In this document: in pieces, positions 1 through 8,940 of the stretch | How the letters are laid out: each line of letters opens with the position of its first letter | Numbering within the stretch: the stretch's first letter is position 1 | Assembly: GCA_002167215.1 (NCBI GenBank) | Contig: NHDS01000012.1 | Coordinates: 1 to 12,123 of the forward strand | Origin: Pelagibacteraceae bacterium TMED65 | GTDB lineage: Bacteria > Pseudomonadota > Alphaproteobacteria > TMED127 | Length of the DNA stretch: 12,123 nucleotides | Direction of reading: 5' to 3' | Made by a program: the position numbers and the translations under genes | The notes under the pieces: model-generated | Told to the model about the DNA's origin: nothing | Database searches by the model: none | What the model saw: the letters and a program-made list of their open reading frames with translations, nothing else

Positions 1-29
1 GTGTTAAATGAGTTTAGAAGATTTGTAGA

Positions 30-365
30 TTAACTGTAATAAGATTTACTTATAACATCTGATTTTAACTTATCTAAATCATTGTATTCATCAGATATTT
101 TGAAATCCTTTGATCTAACAATATCCTCAGTTAACAAAATGCAGTTGTTTGCTGTAACTTCAACAATTCCTGTGTTAACTAAGAATGTTTCAATAACTTT
201 TTTACTTTTATATATATAAACTTGCCCAATCCTTAAATAAGTAAGAAATGGCATATGATTTCTTAATACCCCAAAGTCTCCCTCAATACCTGGCATTATT
301 ACAAGATCAATCTCTTCGTTATATGCAATTTGATCCGGTGTAATGATTTCGAGTTTAAACGACAT
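30..365 (-). CDS. atpC: F1 ATP synthase epsilon subunit, short form
   Basis: This is the epsilon subunit of the F1 central stalk, which binds gamma and the c-ring and couples rotation to catalysis on the cytoplasmic face of the inner membrane. The 111-residue product starts with the typical beta-sandwich pattern: LEIITPD at residues 5-11, then MPGIEGDFGVL and a short NHMPFLT stretch near residues 24-43. The beta domain fills about residues 1-85. Only about 25 residues follow, whereas most bacterial epsilon subunits are roughly 130-140 residues and end in a two-helix hairpin. The C-terminal hairpin is therefore reduced to about one helix. The ATG lies 2 bp after the atpD stop and has no clear Shine-Dalgarno sequence, so translation is probably coupled to atpD. 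It is the last gene of the operon. Identity is secure; the functional effect of the short tail is inference. Confidence 0.95.
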   Translation of the reverse strand: MSFKLEIITPDQIAYNEEIDLVIMPGIEGDFGVLRNHMPFLTYLRIGQVYIYKSKKVIETFLVNTGIVEVTANNCILLTEDIVRSKDFKISDEYNDLDKLKSDVISKSYYS

Positions 366-367
366 AC

Positions 368-1798
<1,431 letters not shown>

Positions 1799-2665
1799 TT
1801 AAACGGCTTCTGCCCCTGATATTATTTCTATAAGTTCTTTTGTTATGAGTGCTTGCCTTGATCTATTGTAAAAAAGTGTAAGATTATCGATCATATCATT
1901 AGCGTTTCTGGTTGCATTGTCCATTGCAGTCATTCTTGACCCTTGCTCGCTAGCTAGGTTTTCTAATAGTGCAGTATGGATTTGAATGGCAATATTTTTA
2001 GGAATTATTTCATTAAGTATAACTTCTTCGTCTGGCTCGAAATCATAGGATTGTGACTGAGAAGGAGATACATCCTTCATTTGTTCTTTCAGTGGTAAAA
2101 GTTGAAGTGATTGAACATTTTGTGAAATAGCACTTTGAAATTTAGTATAAATTAAATGACATTCGTCAATTGTGTTATCTAGAAAAAGTTCTAGAATTTT
2201 ATCTCTTATTTCTCCTGCTAGTTCAAATTCAATTGATGGGTTTGCAATATCTGTAAAGTTTTTAAGAATTGAGTCTTTGCACATTCTTTTTAGAGAAAAA
2301 TAGGCTTTCTTTCCAACAAATATGTAATTAATTTTTAATCCTTTGTTGATAATTTCCATGGTTAGTTTTTTTGAAAACTTAATAATGGAACCATTGAACC
2401 CTCCACATAAACCTCTATCTGCTGAACATATTATTAAAAGTACGTTCTTTGTTTTTCTCTCGCCAAACTTAAATTTTTTAGATTTCTGATTTTTCACCAA
2501 GGAATTTACGATTTCGCTCATCTTTTTGGCATAGGGTCTTGTTTTTTCAGCATTATTTTGAGCTCTTTTCAATTTGGCAGCAGCAACCATTTTCATGGCA
2601 GACGTTATTTTTTTTGTTGATTTAACACTAGATATTCTGTTTCTTAGATCTTTAAGACTAGGCAT
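1799..2665 (-). CDS. atpG: F1 ATP synthase gamma subunit
   Basis: This is the rotating central shaft of F1, which sits inside the alpha3-beta3 hexamer and transmits torque from the c-ring. The 288-residue product has the conserved N-terminal coiled-coil helix starting [10 protein letters not shown], followed by a [14 protein letters not shown] segment at residues 19-32. The DRGLCGGFN signature is at 83-91. The C-terminal helix has the typical run [17 protein letters not shown] followed by a [12 protein letters not shown] segment. Length and both terminal helices are normal for the family. The ATG overlaps the end of atpA by 8 bp and has AGGAG just upstream inside the atpA coding sequence, so it can be reinitiated as well as loaded directly. 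Confidence 0.98.
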   Translation of the reverse strand: MPSLKDLRNRISSVKSTKKITSAMKMVAAAKLKRAQNNAEKTRPYAKKMSEIVNSLVKNQKSKKFKFGERKTKNVLLIICSADRGLCGGFNGSIIKFSKKLTMEIINKGLKINYIFVGKKAYFSLKRMCKDSILKNFTDIANPSIEFELAGEIRDKILELFLDNTIDECHLIYTKFQSAISQNVQSLQLLPLKEQMKDVSPSQSQSYDFEPDEEVILNEIIPKNIAIQIHTALLENLASEQGSRMTAMDNATRNANDMIDNLTLFYNRSRQALITKELIEIISGAEAV

Positions 2666-4202
2666 TTTTCTCCTCTAAAAAATTTTTTGAAGTTTTCTCC
2701 AAAAATTTATTAATTTGATCCTCTAATTCTTTACTCAAAGATTGTTCTTTTTTTATGGTCTCAAGAATCTTTTTTCCTTCTGTTCTAACTTTATCTAAAA
2801 GGTAATTTTCAAAATCTGTAATTGCGGAAATATCTATATTGTCTAAGAACCCCTTAACACCTGAATAAATAACGATGACTTGTTCCTCTACTTTAAGCGG
2901 TAAATATTGTGGTTGTTTGAGAATTTCAGTGAGCCTTCTGCCTCTCTCCAAAAGGTTTCTTGTGGATTGATCTAAGTCTGATGCAAATTGAGAAAAGGCT
3001 TCCATCTCTCTAAATTGAGCTAGATCAAGCTTTATAGATCCTGATACTTGTTTCATAGCTTTTATTTGAGCAGCAGAACCTACCCTGCTAACGGACAAGC
3101 CAACATTTACAGCAGGTCTAATACCTTTGAAAAAAAGTTCCGTTTCTAGAAATATCTGACCATCTGTTATGGATATTACATTTGTAGGAATGTAAGCTGA
3201 AACATCTCCAGCTTGAGTTTCAATTACCGGTAAGGATGTAAGTGAACCAAGACCACTTTTTTCTCCCATTTTTGCAGCACGCTCAAGTAATCTAGAATGT
3301 ATGTAGAAAACATCGCCTGGAAACGCTTCTCTACCTGGTGGTCTTCTTAACAGAAGCGACATTTGTCTGTAAGCTACAGCTTGTTTGGACAAATCATCGT
3401 AAAAAATTACTCCGTGCATACCATTATCTCTAAAGAATTCTCCCATTGCGCAACCAGTGTACGGTGCAAGAAATTGCAAGGGTGCTGGATCAGAGGCGGT
3501 TGCTGCCACAACAATTGAATATTTCATTGCATCGTTGTCTTCAAGTGTTTTTACAATTTGAGCAACTGTTGATCTTTTCTGACCAATTGAAACATAGATG
3601 CAATAAAGTTTTTTTGATTCATCATCAGAATTATTAACCTCTTTTTGATTTATGATGGTATCAATAATAACAGAGGTTTTCCCAGTTTGTCGGTCACCAA
3701 TTATTAGTTCTCTTTGGCCACGCCCAATTGGTATCAGGCTATCAATAGCTTTAATTCCAGTTTGCATCGGTTCATGAACTGATTTTCTTGGAATAATTCC
3801 AGGTGCTTTTAGTTCAGCTCTTCTGTATTTAATATCTTTCAAAGGTCCTTTGCCATCTATAGGGTTGCCTAATCCATCAACCACTCTTCCAAGTAGTGAT
3901 TTTCCAGTTGGCACTTCAACAATTGATTCTGTTCTTTTTACAATGTCTCCTTCTTTTATGGATTTATCGCTTCCGAATATTACAACACCAACATTATCGT
4001 TTTCCAAATTTAAAGCCATACCTTTGACTTTCCCTGGAAATTCAACCATTTCACCTGCCTGAACATTGTCTAGCCCATAAACCCTTGCAATCCCATCGCC
4101 GACGGTTAGTACCGTTCCAACTTCAGATATTTTTGGCTCATCTCCAAGATTTTTAATCTCAGTCTTGAGAATTTCAGATATTTCAGATGCATCGATTGTC
4201 AT
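2658..4202 (-). CDS. atpA: F1 ATP synthase alpha subunit
   Basis: This is the non-catalytic nucleotide-binding subunit of F1 that alternates with beta in the hexamer. The 514-residue product is full length. The N-terminal beta-barrel is followed by the P-loop GDRQTGKT (169-176), the Walker B strand GVIFYDD (264-270), the [15 protein letters not shown] segment (286-300) and the [17 protein letters not shown] segment (368-384). Arg373 in this last segment matches the arginine finger that reaches the catalytic site of beta. The C-terminal helical domain contains [14 protein letters not shown] (398-411). The ATG is preceded by the modest site AAAGG. The gene follows atpH by 15 bp and overlaps atpG by 8 bp. 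Nothing is unusual in its sequence. Confidence 0.99.
   Translation of the reverse strand: MTIDASEISEILKTEIKNLGDEPKISEVGTVLTVGDGIARVYGLDNVQAGEMVEFPGKVKGMALNLENDNVGVVIFGSDKSIKEGDIVKRTESIVEVPTGKSLLGRVVDGLGNPIDGKGPLKDIKYRRAELKAPGIIPRKSVHEPMQTGIKAIDSLIPIGRGQRELIIGDRQTGKTSVIIDTIINQKEVNNSDDESKKLYCIYVSIGQKRSTVAQIVKTLEDNDAMKYSIVVAATASDPAPLQFLAPYTGCAMGEFFRDNGMHGVIFYDDLSKQAVAYRQMSLLLRRPPGREAFPGDVFYIHSRLLERAAKMGEKSGLGSLTSLPVIETQAGDVSAYIPTNVISITDGQIFLETELFFKGIRPAVNVGLSVSRVGSAAQIKAMKQVSGSIKLDLAQFREMEAFSQFASDLDQSTRNLLERGRRLTEILKQPQYLPLKVEEQVIVIYSGVKGFLDNIDISAITDFENYLLDKVRTEGKKILETIKKEQSLSKELEDQINKFLEKTSKNFLEEKNA
2669..2676 (-). promoter_or_regulatory. Shine-Dalgarno of atpG inside atpA
   Basis: The minus-strand sequence AGAGGAGA lies about four bases before the atpG ATG and within the last codons of atpA. 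Placing the site inside the upstream gene, with an 8-bp gene overlap, indicates translational coupling of alpha and gamma synthesis. Confidence 0.7.
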
Positions 4203-4217
4203 TTAATTAACCTTTCT

Positions 4218-4760
4218 TTAGATTTTAAAATCAACTAATTTTGATTTGATAGAATTATCTATCATTATGGAATTTATTTTTATAATAACGCCACCAATAA
4301 TTTCTTTTTTCACGATTTTTTTTAGTTTAATTTTTAATTTTAGAACATTGGATAATTTTTGCTTTAGTTGTTCTTCAGTTTCTTTTTCTAAAGGTTCAGC
4401 AGTGGTTATTACAATTTCTGTTAATCCATCTCTTATATCCAAAGATTTTCTAAATTCATTGAAGATTTTTTTATAAAAAAGGATTTTACCGTGTTTAGCT
4501 AGTACTTTTATAAAACCTTGAAAGATATTATTGTAAGATAGCTTTTTACATAAATTGCTTAATAATTCTGATTTTTTTTTTGAGTTTATAAGAGGATTAT
4601 TGATAAATTTTGAAAAGTCCAGAGAACTTTGTATTGTTGATGTGAAATGCTTAAAATTCTTTGAAATTTCAATTAGTTCATCTTTATCTGATGCTGAAAT
4701 GATTAATGCATTAGCATAACGATGACAAATTTCGTTTGTATTTTGTGATCTGTTCGTCAA
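4218..4760 (-). CDS. atpH: F1 ATP synthase delta subunit (OSCP), TTG start
   Basis: This is the peripheral-stalk connector (delta/OSCP) that ties the top of the alpha3-beta3 hexamer to the b subunits so that F1 does not spin with the rotor. The 180-residue product has the family pattern: an N-terminal helical domain beginning at RYANALIISASD (residues 14-25), and a C-terminal domain with the KKEIIGGVIIKI then IDNSIKSKL signature (about 151-175). Sequence identity is otherwise low and the composition very Lys/Ile-rich, normal for this fast-evolving subunit in an AT-rich genome. The start is TTG. It is preferred because AGAGG lies five bases upstream, no ATG occurs in the first 40 codons, and 13 residues before RYANAL fit the family. 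It is first in the F1 operon, 64 bp after priA. Confidence 0.96.
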   Translation of the reverse strand: MTNRSQNTNEICHRYANALIISASDKDELIEISKNFKHFTSTIQSSLDFSKFINNPLINSKKKSELLSNLCKKLSYNNIFQGFIKVLAKHGKILFYKKIFNEFRKSLDIRDGLTEIVITTAEPLEKETEEQLKQKLSNVLKLKIKLKKIVKKEIIGGVIIKINSIMIDNSIKSKLVDFKI

Positions 4761-4764
4761 GTCT

Positions 4765-4770
4765 ACCTCT
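4765..4770 (-). promoter_or_regulatory. Shine-Dalgarno fixing the atpH TTG start
   Basis: AGAGGT on the minus strand sits four to five bases before TTG. Because the frame has no early ATG or GTG, this site decides the start of atpH. Confidence 0.7.
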
Positions 4771-4782
4771 AAATTATTCTTG

Positions 4783-4811
4783 TTATTAGCATAAGAAAAG
4801 TCTTATATCAA
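4783..4811 (-). promoter_or_regulatory. Candidate sigma-70 promoter of the F1 operon
   Basis: On the minus strand, TTGATA (4806-4811, five of six matches to the -35 consensus) is separated by exactly 17 bases from TAATAA (4783-4788, a poor -10 match). A transcript from here would begin near 4776 and give a leader of about 16 bases with the atpH ribosome binding site. It lies in the only gap between priA and atpH. The spacing is good but the -10 is weak, so read-through from priA remains possible. Confidence 0.4.
4791..4806. repeat. Perfect 6-bp inverted repeat in the priA-atpH gap
   Basis: ATAAGA and TCTTAT form a perfect dyad around the four-base loop AAAG. It lies 18 bp past the priA stop and fills the spacer of the candidate atp promoter. 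It could be an operator or a weak processing or attenuation hairpin. It has no G+C-rich stem or following T tract, so it is not a convincing terminator. Confidence 0.45.
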
Positions 4812-4824
4812 TATCAGATAATTT

Positions 4825-6792
4825 TTATATAAAGTTAATTGGATCTACATCAATAAATAGCTTAATAGGCGGTGGTATTTTAATTTTTATTAAATAATTT
4901 TTTACTATCCCTTGTATTTCATTCTCTTTTTTCATTTTAATTAAAATTCTGTATCTATAATTTAAATTCTTTTTGTACAAAATAGCTGGAGCAGGACCAA
5001 ATATTGATAAGTCTTTAAATCTATTTTGCAAAAGTTCAGAGTAACTACTAGAAAAATTTTTAACATACTTTTCTGTTTTTGATGAAAATATTATAGAAAT
5101 ATAAGTTACAAATGGTGGTTGCATATTTTTCTTTCTATTTCCAAGCTCAGAGTCAACAAATCTTTTGACATTCTGAAATTTGCATAATTCAATTACTGGA
5201 TGTGTGGGTTGAAGTGTTTGAATAAAAACCTCCCCTTTTAAATTTTTCCTTCCTGCTCTTCCTGCCACTTGAGTAACTTGTTGAAACGTTTTCTCTGATG
5301 ACCTAAAGTCGAAATCATTTAAAACATTATCAATATTTATTATTCCAACTGTTTTAAGTGATGGAAAATGATGACCTTTTGATATTAATTGAGTTCCTAT
5401 GATTATATTAACTTTATTGGAAATAATTTTAGAAATAATATCTTTAAACGCTCTGGCATTTTTGACAGAATCACTTGATAATATAGTTGTACTAGCATTT
5501 GGAAATAATTCTGAAATTAATTCTGAAACTTTTTCTACACCAGTTCCTGCAAGACTCATACTATTTTTAGTTTTACAAGAGGGACATTTGTTTTCAAAAA
5601 ATTCTTTGTAATTACAATGGTGGCACAACAAATAACTTTTCTCTTTATAATTATGAAGAACCAAACTTGAATGACAATTTTTACATGTTTTTGAAAAACC
5701 ACAACTTTTACAAATAACAAATGATGCATATCCTCTTTTATTTATAAATAAAAGTGTTTGGTAGTTTTCTTTTAAGTTATTTTGAATGCTCTCCTTAAGT
5801 TCTTTAGAAATTATTTCTTTTTCTTTTTTCATATCAATAATTTTTATTTCCGGAAGATCTGAGTTATTCACTCTCTTATTGAGTTTAAAATGCCAAAATT
5901 TTTTTAAATTAACATTATAATATGATTCAAGAGACGGGGTTGCAGAGCTCAAAATAACCATGCAATTTGAATTTTTTGCTCTCACGATGGAAAAGTCTCT
6001 GGCATTGATAATAATTTGCTCTTCTTGTTTGTAGGAGCTGTCGTGTTCCTCGTCTACAACTAACAAACCCAGATTTACAAAGGGTAAAAACAGTGCTGAT
6101 CGTGTACCAACAATAAGCTTGAGCTTATTTTTGTTGATTGAGGACCAAATATTCTCTCTTTGACTTTTTTTTATTGAAGAATGATAAATAACAGGATTAA
6201 GTCCAAAGTCTTTTTTTATTTCATTTACCCATTGATTAGTAAGAATTATTTCTGGTACCAAAATTAAGCATTGAAAACCTCTGTCAACGACCTCTTTTAC
6301 TTTTGTCATGTAGACTCTGGTTTTGCCTGAACCTGTTATTCCTTCTAAAAGGATGACATTAAATTTCTGAAAATTAATATTTGAGATATTATTGATAACG
6401 TCTTTTTGACCGGAATTCAGATTTAGGTTTGCTGATTTGTAGGATTTTGTTAACAAATATTCTTTATTAAAATTATTTCTTTTTGGTAAATTTGAAAGAA
6501 ATAATTTTAGTATCATTGCAGCATTATTGCAGCTATACCTTGAAATGAATTTCAAACTCTCTAAAACTTCTTTTTGAAAAATAAAATATTCAATTATTCT
6601 TATAATTTTTTTTAATGGTTGTTGAATTTTCTTTTCTGTGGTGTTGATGATGAGACCTACAATTTTTTTGTTTTTAAAATCTACCTCAACGAGTTTACCT
6701 AAATAATTATTATTTTGATCATTTGAGGTATCAGGTCCCTCGTAATAAAATGTTTTACGAATAGGAAGTGGTAATAATATCTCGTAAATCAT
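4825..6792 (-). CDS. priA: Primosomal replication restart helicase PriA (compact)
   Basis: PriA is a superfamily-2 3'-5' helicase that recognises stalled forks and loads the replicative helicase. Numbering from the ATG at 6792 (655 residues), the N-terminal 3'-DNA-binding domain starts IYEILLPLPIRKTFYY. It is followed by the Walker A GITGSGKT (151-158), the DEEHD box (247-251) and the SSATPSLES motif near 282-290. Eight zinc-site cysteines are at 361, 364, 370, 373, 390, 393, 403 and 406. The GTQLISKGHHF motif is near 466-476 and QVAGRAGR at 508-515. All catalytic elements are present. Only about 20 residues separate the N-terminal domain from the helicase core, where the winged-helix linker normally lies; E. 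coli PriA has 732 residues. A TTG two codons earlier is possible, but the ATG fits a leaderless transcript better. Confidence 0.97.
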   Translation of the reverse strand: MIYEILLPLPIRKTFYYEGPDTSNDQNNNYLGKLVEVDFKNKKIVGLIINTTEKKIQQPLKKIIRIIEYFIFQKEVLESLKFISRYSCNNAAMILKLFLSNLPKRNNFNKEYLLTKSYKSANLNLNSGQKDVINNISNINFQKFNVILLEGITGSGKTRVYMTKVKEVVDRGFQCLILVPEIILTNQWVNEIKKDFGLNPVIYHSSIKKSQRENIWSSINKNKLKLIVGTRSALFLPFVNLGLLVVDEEHDSSYKQEEQIIINARDFSIVRAKNSNCMVILSSATPSLESYYNVNLKKFWHFKLNKRVNNSDLPEIKIIDMKKEKEIISKELKESIQNNLKENYQTLLFINKRGYASFVICKSCGFSKTCKNCHSSLVLHNYKEKSYLLCHHCNYKEFFENKCPSCKTKNSMSLAGTGVEKVSELISELFPNASTTILSSDSVKNARAFKDIISKIISNKVNIIIGTQLISKGHHFPSLKTVGIINIDNVLNDFDFRSSEKTFQQVTQVAGRAGRKNLKGEVFIQTLQPTHPVIELCKFQNVKRFVDSELGNRKKNMQPPFVTYISIIFSSKTEKYVKNFSSSYSELLQNRFKDLSIFGPAPAILYKKNLNYRYRILIKMKKENEIQGIVKNYLIKIKIPPPIKLFIDVDPINFI

Positions 6793-6798
6793 TAGCAA

Positions 6799-6804
6799 AT
6801 TATA
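6799..6804 (-). promoter_or_regulatory. -10 element for leaderless priA transcript
   Basis: The minus strand reads TATAAT, a perfect consensus -10, followed by six bases and then the ATG at 6792. The expected start of transcription falls on or next to the ATG, and there is no room for a Shine-Dalgarno sequence. No good -35 is visible at 16-18 bases upstream. Confidence 0.5.
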
Positions 6805-6825
6805 ACAAATAAATTTATGAAAACA

Positions 6826-6856
6826 TTGTTTAATATCTTTTATGAAATATTATAAT
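6826..6856 (+). promoter_or_regulatory. Promoter of the DUF484-xerC operon, leaderless
   Basis: TTGTTT (6826-6831) is followed either by TATTAT (6848-6853, 16-base spacer) or by the perfect TATAAT (6851-6856, 19-base spacer). The ATG of the DUF484 gene begins four bases after TATAAT, so the transcript should start at or very near the first codon. No Shine-Dalgarno sequence is present. Confidence 0.5.
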
Positions 6857-6860
6857 TTTG

Positions 6861-7517
6861 ATGATAAAAAAAAAAATAAAAAAAAATCAAATACTAGATT
6901 TCCTTGAGCAAAATCCTAATTTTTTTATTGAAAATCAAGACATACTTTCAAAAATAAATTTCCCATTAGTACAAAGAAAGAATAATGAAAGTCATAAAGT
7001 TATATCTTTCAAAGATTGGATTATCTTCAATCTTAAAAAAGTTCAAAGAAAAATTATTGAAAATGCCAAATATAACTTTGTAACACAGACAAAGGTTCAC
7101 CGTATTGTACTGGAAATTATAAAAAAAAAAAATTTTTCTAAATTAATAACTCTTTTAATTAAAGAATTACCAAAAACATTTGAATTAGAGATTGTAAGTA
7201 TTGTAACCAGTGATTTGAAAATTTCTGAAAAGTTTAATCTAATTTATAAAACAAAAGAATCAATTGATAAAATTTACGGAGATAAAAATAGACTGGTCAT
7301 GGATGCTGTTGAAAATGAGACAAACATATTTGAAACTAAAAATAAAATATACTCAAATGCTATTTTTTCTCTAGATAAAGAAATTTTCAAATCAGAATCG
7401 TTGCTTGTTTATGGAAGTAAAGATAAGCATTTTATAGATAATTCAGCCTACGATCTAATTTATTTCCTATCTAAGGTTTTACAAGAAAAATTAATACAAC
7501 TTTCAAATGAAAAATAA
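6861..7517 (+). CDS. DUF484 family protein
   Basis: The function of this family is not established. Its members resemble GAF-type sensory domains and are often found next to xerC. The 218-residue product shows the family's N-terminal signature, ILDFLEQNPNFFIENQDIL (residues 11-29), corresponding to the usual pattern of a hydrophobic helix, a short NP/HP turn and FF. A predicted helical, coiled-coil-like segment covers about 50-80, and a GAF-like alpha/beta region about 80-215. I prefer the ATG at 6861 over the TTG one codon earlier because the -10 box is only four bases upstream. The second-half sequence is highly diverged and Lys/Asn/Ile-rich. The gene contains A runs of 11 (6866-6876) and 12 bases (7121-7132). 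It overlaps xerC by 11 bp, so both are probably co-expressed. Confidence 0.8.
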   Translation: MIKKKIKKNQILDFLEQNPNFFIENQDILSKINFPLVQRKNNESHKVISFKDWIIFNLKKVQRKIIENAKYNFVTQTKVHRIVLEIIKKKNFSKLITLLIKELPKTFELEIVSIVTSDLKISEKFNLIYKTKESIDKIYGDKNRLVMDAVENETNIFETKNKIYSNAIFSLDKEIFKSESLLVYGSKDKHFIDNSAYDLIYFLSKVLQEKLIQLSNEK

Positions 7518-8415
7518 TTTAAATAATAAAATTTCAGAATGGATTTTATGGATTGAGAGTGAAAAAAGATTAAGTTTAAATACCATAATTTCCTATGAAT
7601 CTGATCTGAAATCATTTTTGTATTTTCTTAAAAATCATTTTAACAATAAAGTTGATGAGAAACTTCTAGCCTCAATAGACGAAGATGACTTGTCAGGATG
7701 GTTTTATGAGAGAATACAGCATGGAACAAGTCATAGATCAAATGCAAGAGCACTCTCTTCATTGAAAAGTTTTTTTTCATTTTTAGTAAAAAAAAAAATG
7801 ATTAATGGCTCCAAAATTTTAAATTTAAAAGGACCAAAGTTTCTGGAATCTTTGCCTAGACCTCTATCAAAAAAACAAATAATGCAAATAATAGATGAAA
7901 TAAAAAATGAGAAGGTGAAATGGATTATGATGAGAGATTTATCTATTATATTAATGATGTGGGGCTATGGATTAAGAATAAGTGAAGTTTTAAATATTAA
8001 ATTAAAAGATACTTTTAAAGATGAAATTAGAGTTACAGGTAAAGGAAGTAAAGTTAGAATTATTCCAGTTGCGAATCAAATCATGGTTTTCTTAAAAAAA
8101 ATGGTTAATGAGAGTCCCTACTTATTCAATCCAGAAAGTTTTATTTTTATTGGAAAGAGGGGTGATCAATTAAAACCAGCAATAATTCAGAGAAAAATTA
8201 GAAATATACGAAAAAAATTTATCTTACCAGAAAATACAACACCACATTCTTTGAGACACACTTTTGCTACCGAACTTCTTCAAAATTTTGTTGACCTTCG
8301 TTCGATTCAGGAACTTTTAGGTCATTCATCCTTATCAACCACTCAAAAATATACATCTGTTAATAATGATTATTTAAAAAAAATATTAGAGGAAAAACAC
8401 CCTCTTTCAGATTAG
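7507..8415 (+). CDS. xerC: Tyrosine recombinase XerC
   Basis: This tyrosine recombinase acts at dif, normally with a partner Xer protein, to resolve chromosome dimers before division. The 302-residue product has an N-terminal SAM-like core-binding domain (about 1-95: ISEWILWIESEKRLSLNTI, then SNARALSSLKSFFSFL) and a C-terminal catalytic domain (about 118-295). All active-site residues are visible: Arg157 in GLRISE, Lys179 in GKGSK, His247 and Arg250 in HSLRH, His273 in LGHSSLSTTQ and the nucleophile Tyr282 in KYTSV. Length is typical for XerC/XerD. The call XerC rather than XerD rests on the DUF484 neighbour and is less certain than the family. The ATG overlaps the preceding gene by 11 bp and has no clear Shine-Dalgarno sequence. 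An 11-base A run lies at 7788-7798. Confidence 0.93.
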   Translation: MKNNLNNKISEWILWIESEKRLSLNTIISYESDLKSFLYFLKNHFNNKVDEKLLASIDEDDLSGWFYERIQHGTSHRSNARALSSLKSFFSFLVKKKMINGSKILNLKGPKFLESLPRPLSKKQIMQIIDEIKNEKVKWIMMRDLSIILMMWGYGLRISEVLNIKLKDTFKDEIRVTGKGSKVRIIPVANQIMVFLKKMVNESPYLFNPESFIFIGKRGDQLKPAIIQRKIRNIRKKFILPENTTPHSLRHTFATELLQNFVDLRSIQELLGHSSLSTTQKYTSVNNDYLKKILEEKHPLSD

Positions 8416-8940
8416 CTATGAAGTTTCGTATCTAAATGTAAGCTTCATTTCTCCAGCTACTTTTACCATTTGCGATAAACATTCTGGAGCATTTTCGTCC
8501 CTAATCGAGATAGCAAATCTACATATGTACTGAGTTTTATTAGAAAACCTAATTTTTTCTGTGTTCATTCTCACTATCAATGCGTTATTATCATTAAGTG
8601 TTTTAATGATTTTGTTTAATAGACCACTTTGATCCTCTCCAGATAGGACGATTCTGTGTGTAATTTTGGAAGTTGGGCCTTCATCATTATATGTTTCGAG
8701 AGGCTTGACTTGAAATTCACCATTTTTAGATGCCTCTAGTGCTTCTAATCCTTTTTTAATTTCATTAAAATCTTTTTCGTCAGTTTTTTGGTAAACCATT
8801 GTTAGCTCACAGACTCTTCCAAGTGTAGCAAATGTGACTCCAGAAAATTGTCCCTTCATATCTGTTAAGTAGGAAGTGATTTGAGAAATGAGGTTTGGTT
8901 TGTTTTCCCCTAAATATGATATGATTGCATTTTTACTCAT
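8416..8940 (-). CDS. Tandem ACT-domain protein, GcvR-like
   Basis: The 174-residue product has two ACT domains, as in GcvR, the regulator of the glycine cleavage system in E. coli. The first (about 1-80) has [21 protein letters not shown] in place of the usual G-x-x-x-P/A-G-L turn. The second (about 93-174) has [19 protein letters not shown] at 97-115 with the canonical SGLL turn. There is no DNA-binding or catalytic domain. ACT pairs commonly bind amino acids and act by protein contact, so the ligand and partner here are unknown. The ATG overlaps the sucD stop by four bases (ATGA) with only a weak upstream AAAGG, so expression should depend on sucD translation. This ties it to the TCA operon. 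Its stop abuts the xerC stop with no gap. The annotation as GcvR itself is uncertain. Confidence 0.85.
   Translation of the reverse strand: MSKNAIISYLGENKPNLISQITSYLTDMKGQFSGVTFATLGRVCELTMVYQKTDEKDFNEIKKGLEALEASKNGEFQVKPLETYNDEGPTSKITHRIVLSGEDQSGLLNKIIKTLNDNNALIVRMNTEKIRFSNKTQYICRFAISIRDENAPECLSQMVKVAGEMKLTFRYETS

Noticed and set aside
1..29. Terminator or start of a further gene after atpC
   Set aside because: The 29 bases contain no hairpin with a T tract and no frame long enough to judge.
3446..4062. Plus-strand open frames opposite atpA
   Set aside because: They are antisense to a fully conserved gene, have no ribosome binding sites and resemble no protein I recognise. Similar shadows lie opposite atpH, priA, sucC, sucD and mdh.
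4761..4824. Rho-independent terminator after priA
   Set aside because: The only dyad is A/T-rich with a six-base stem and no T tract behind it in the direction of transcription.
7450..7560. dif site near xerC
   Set aside because: I looked for two 11-bp Xer arms around a 6-8 bp centre in this region and the other gaps and saw no convincing match. dif need not be near xerC.
7507..8415. Integrase of a mobile element or integron
   Set aside because: Length and context (DUF484 partner, priA neighbour, no attachment repeats, no phage or transposase genes) match a housekeeping Xer recombinase.
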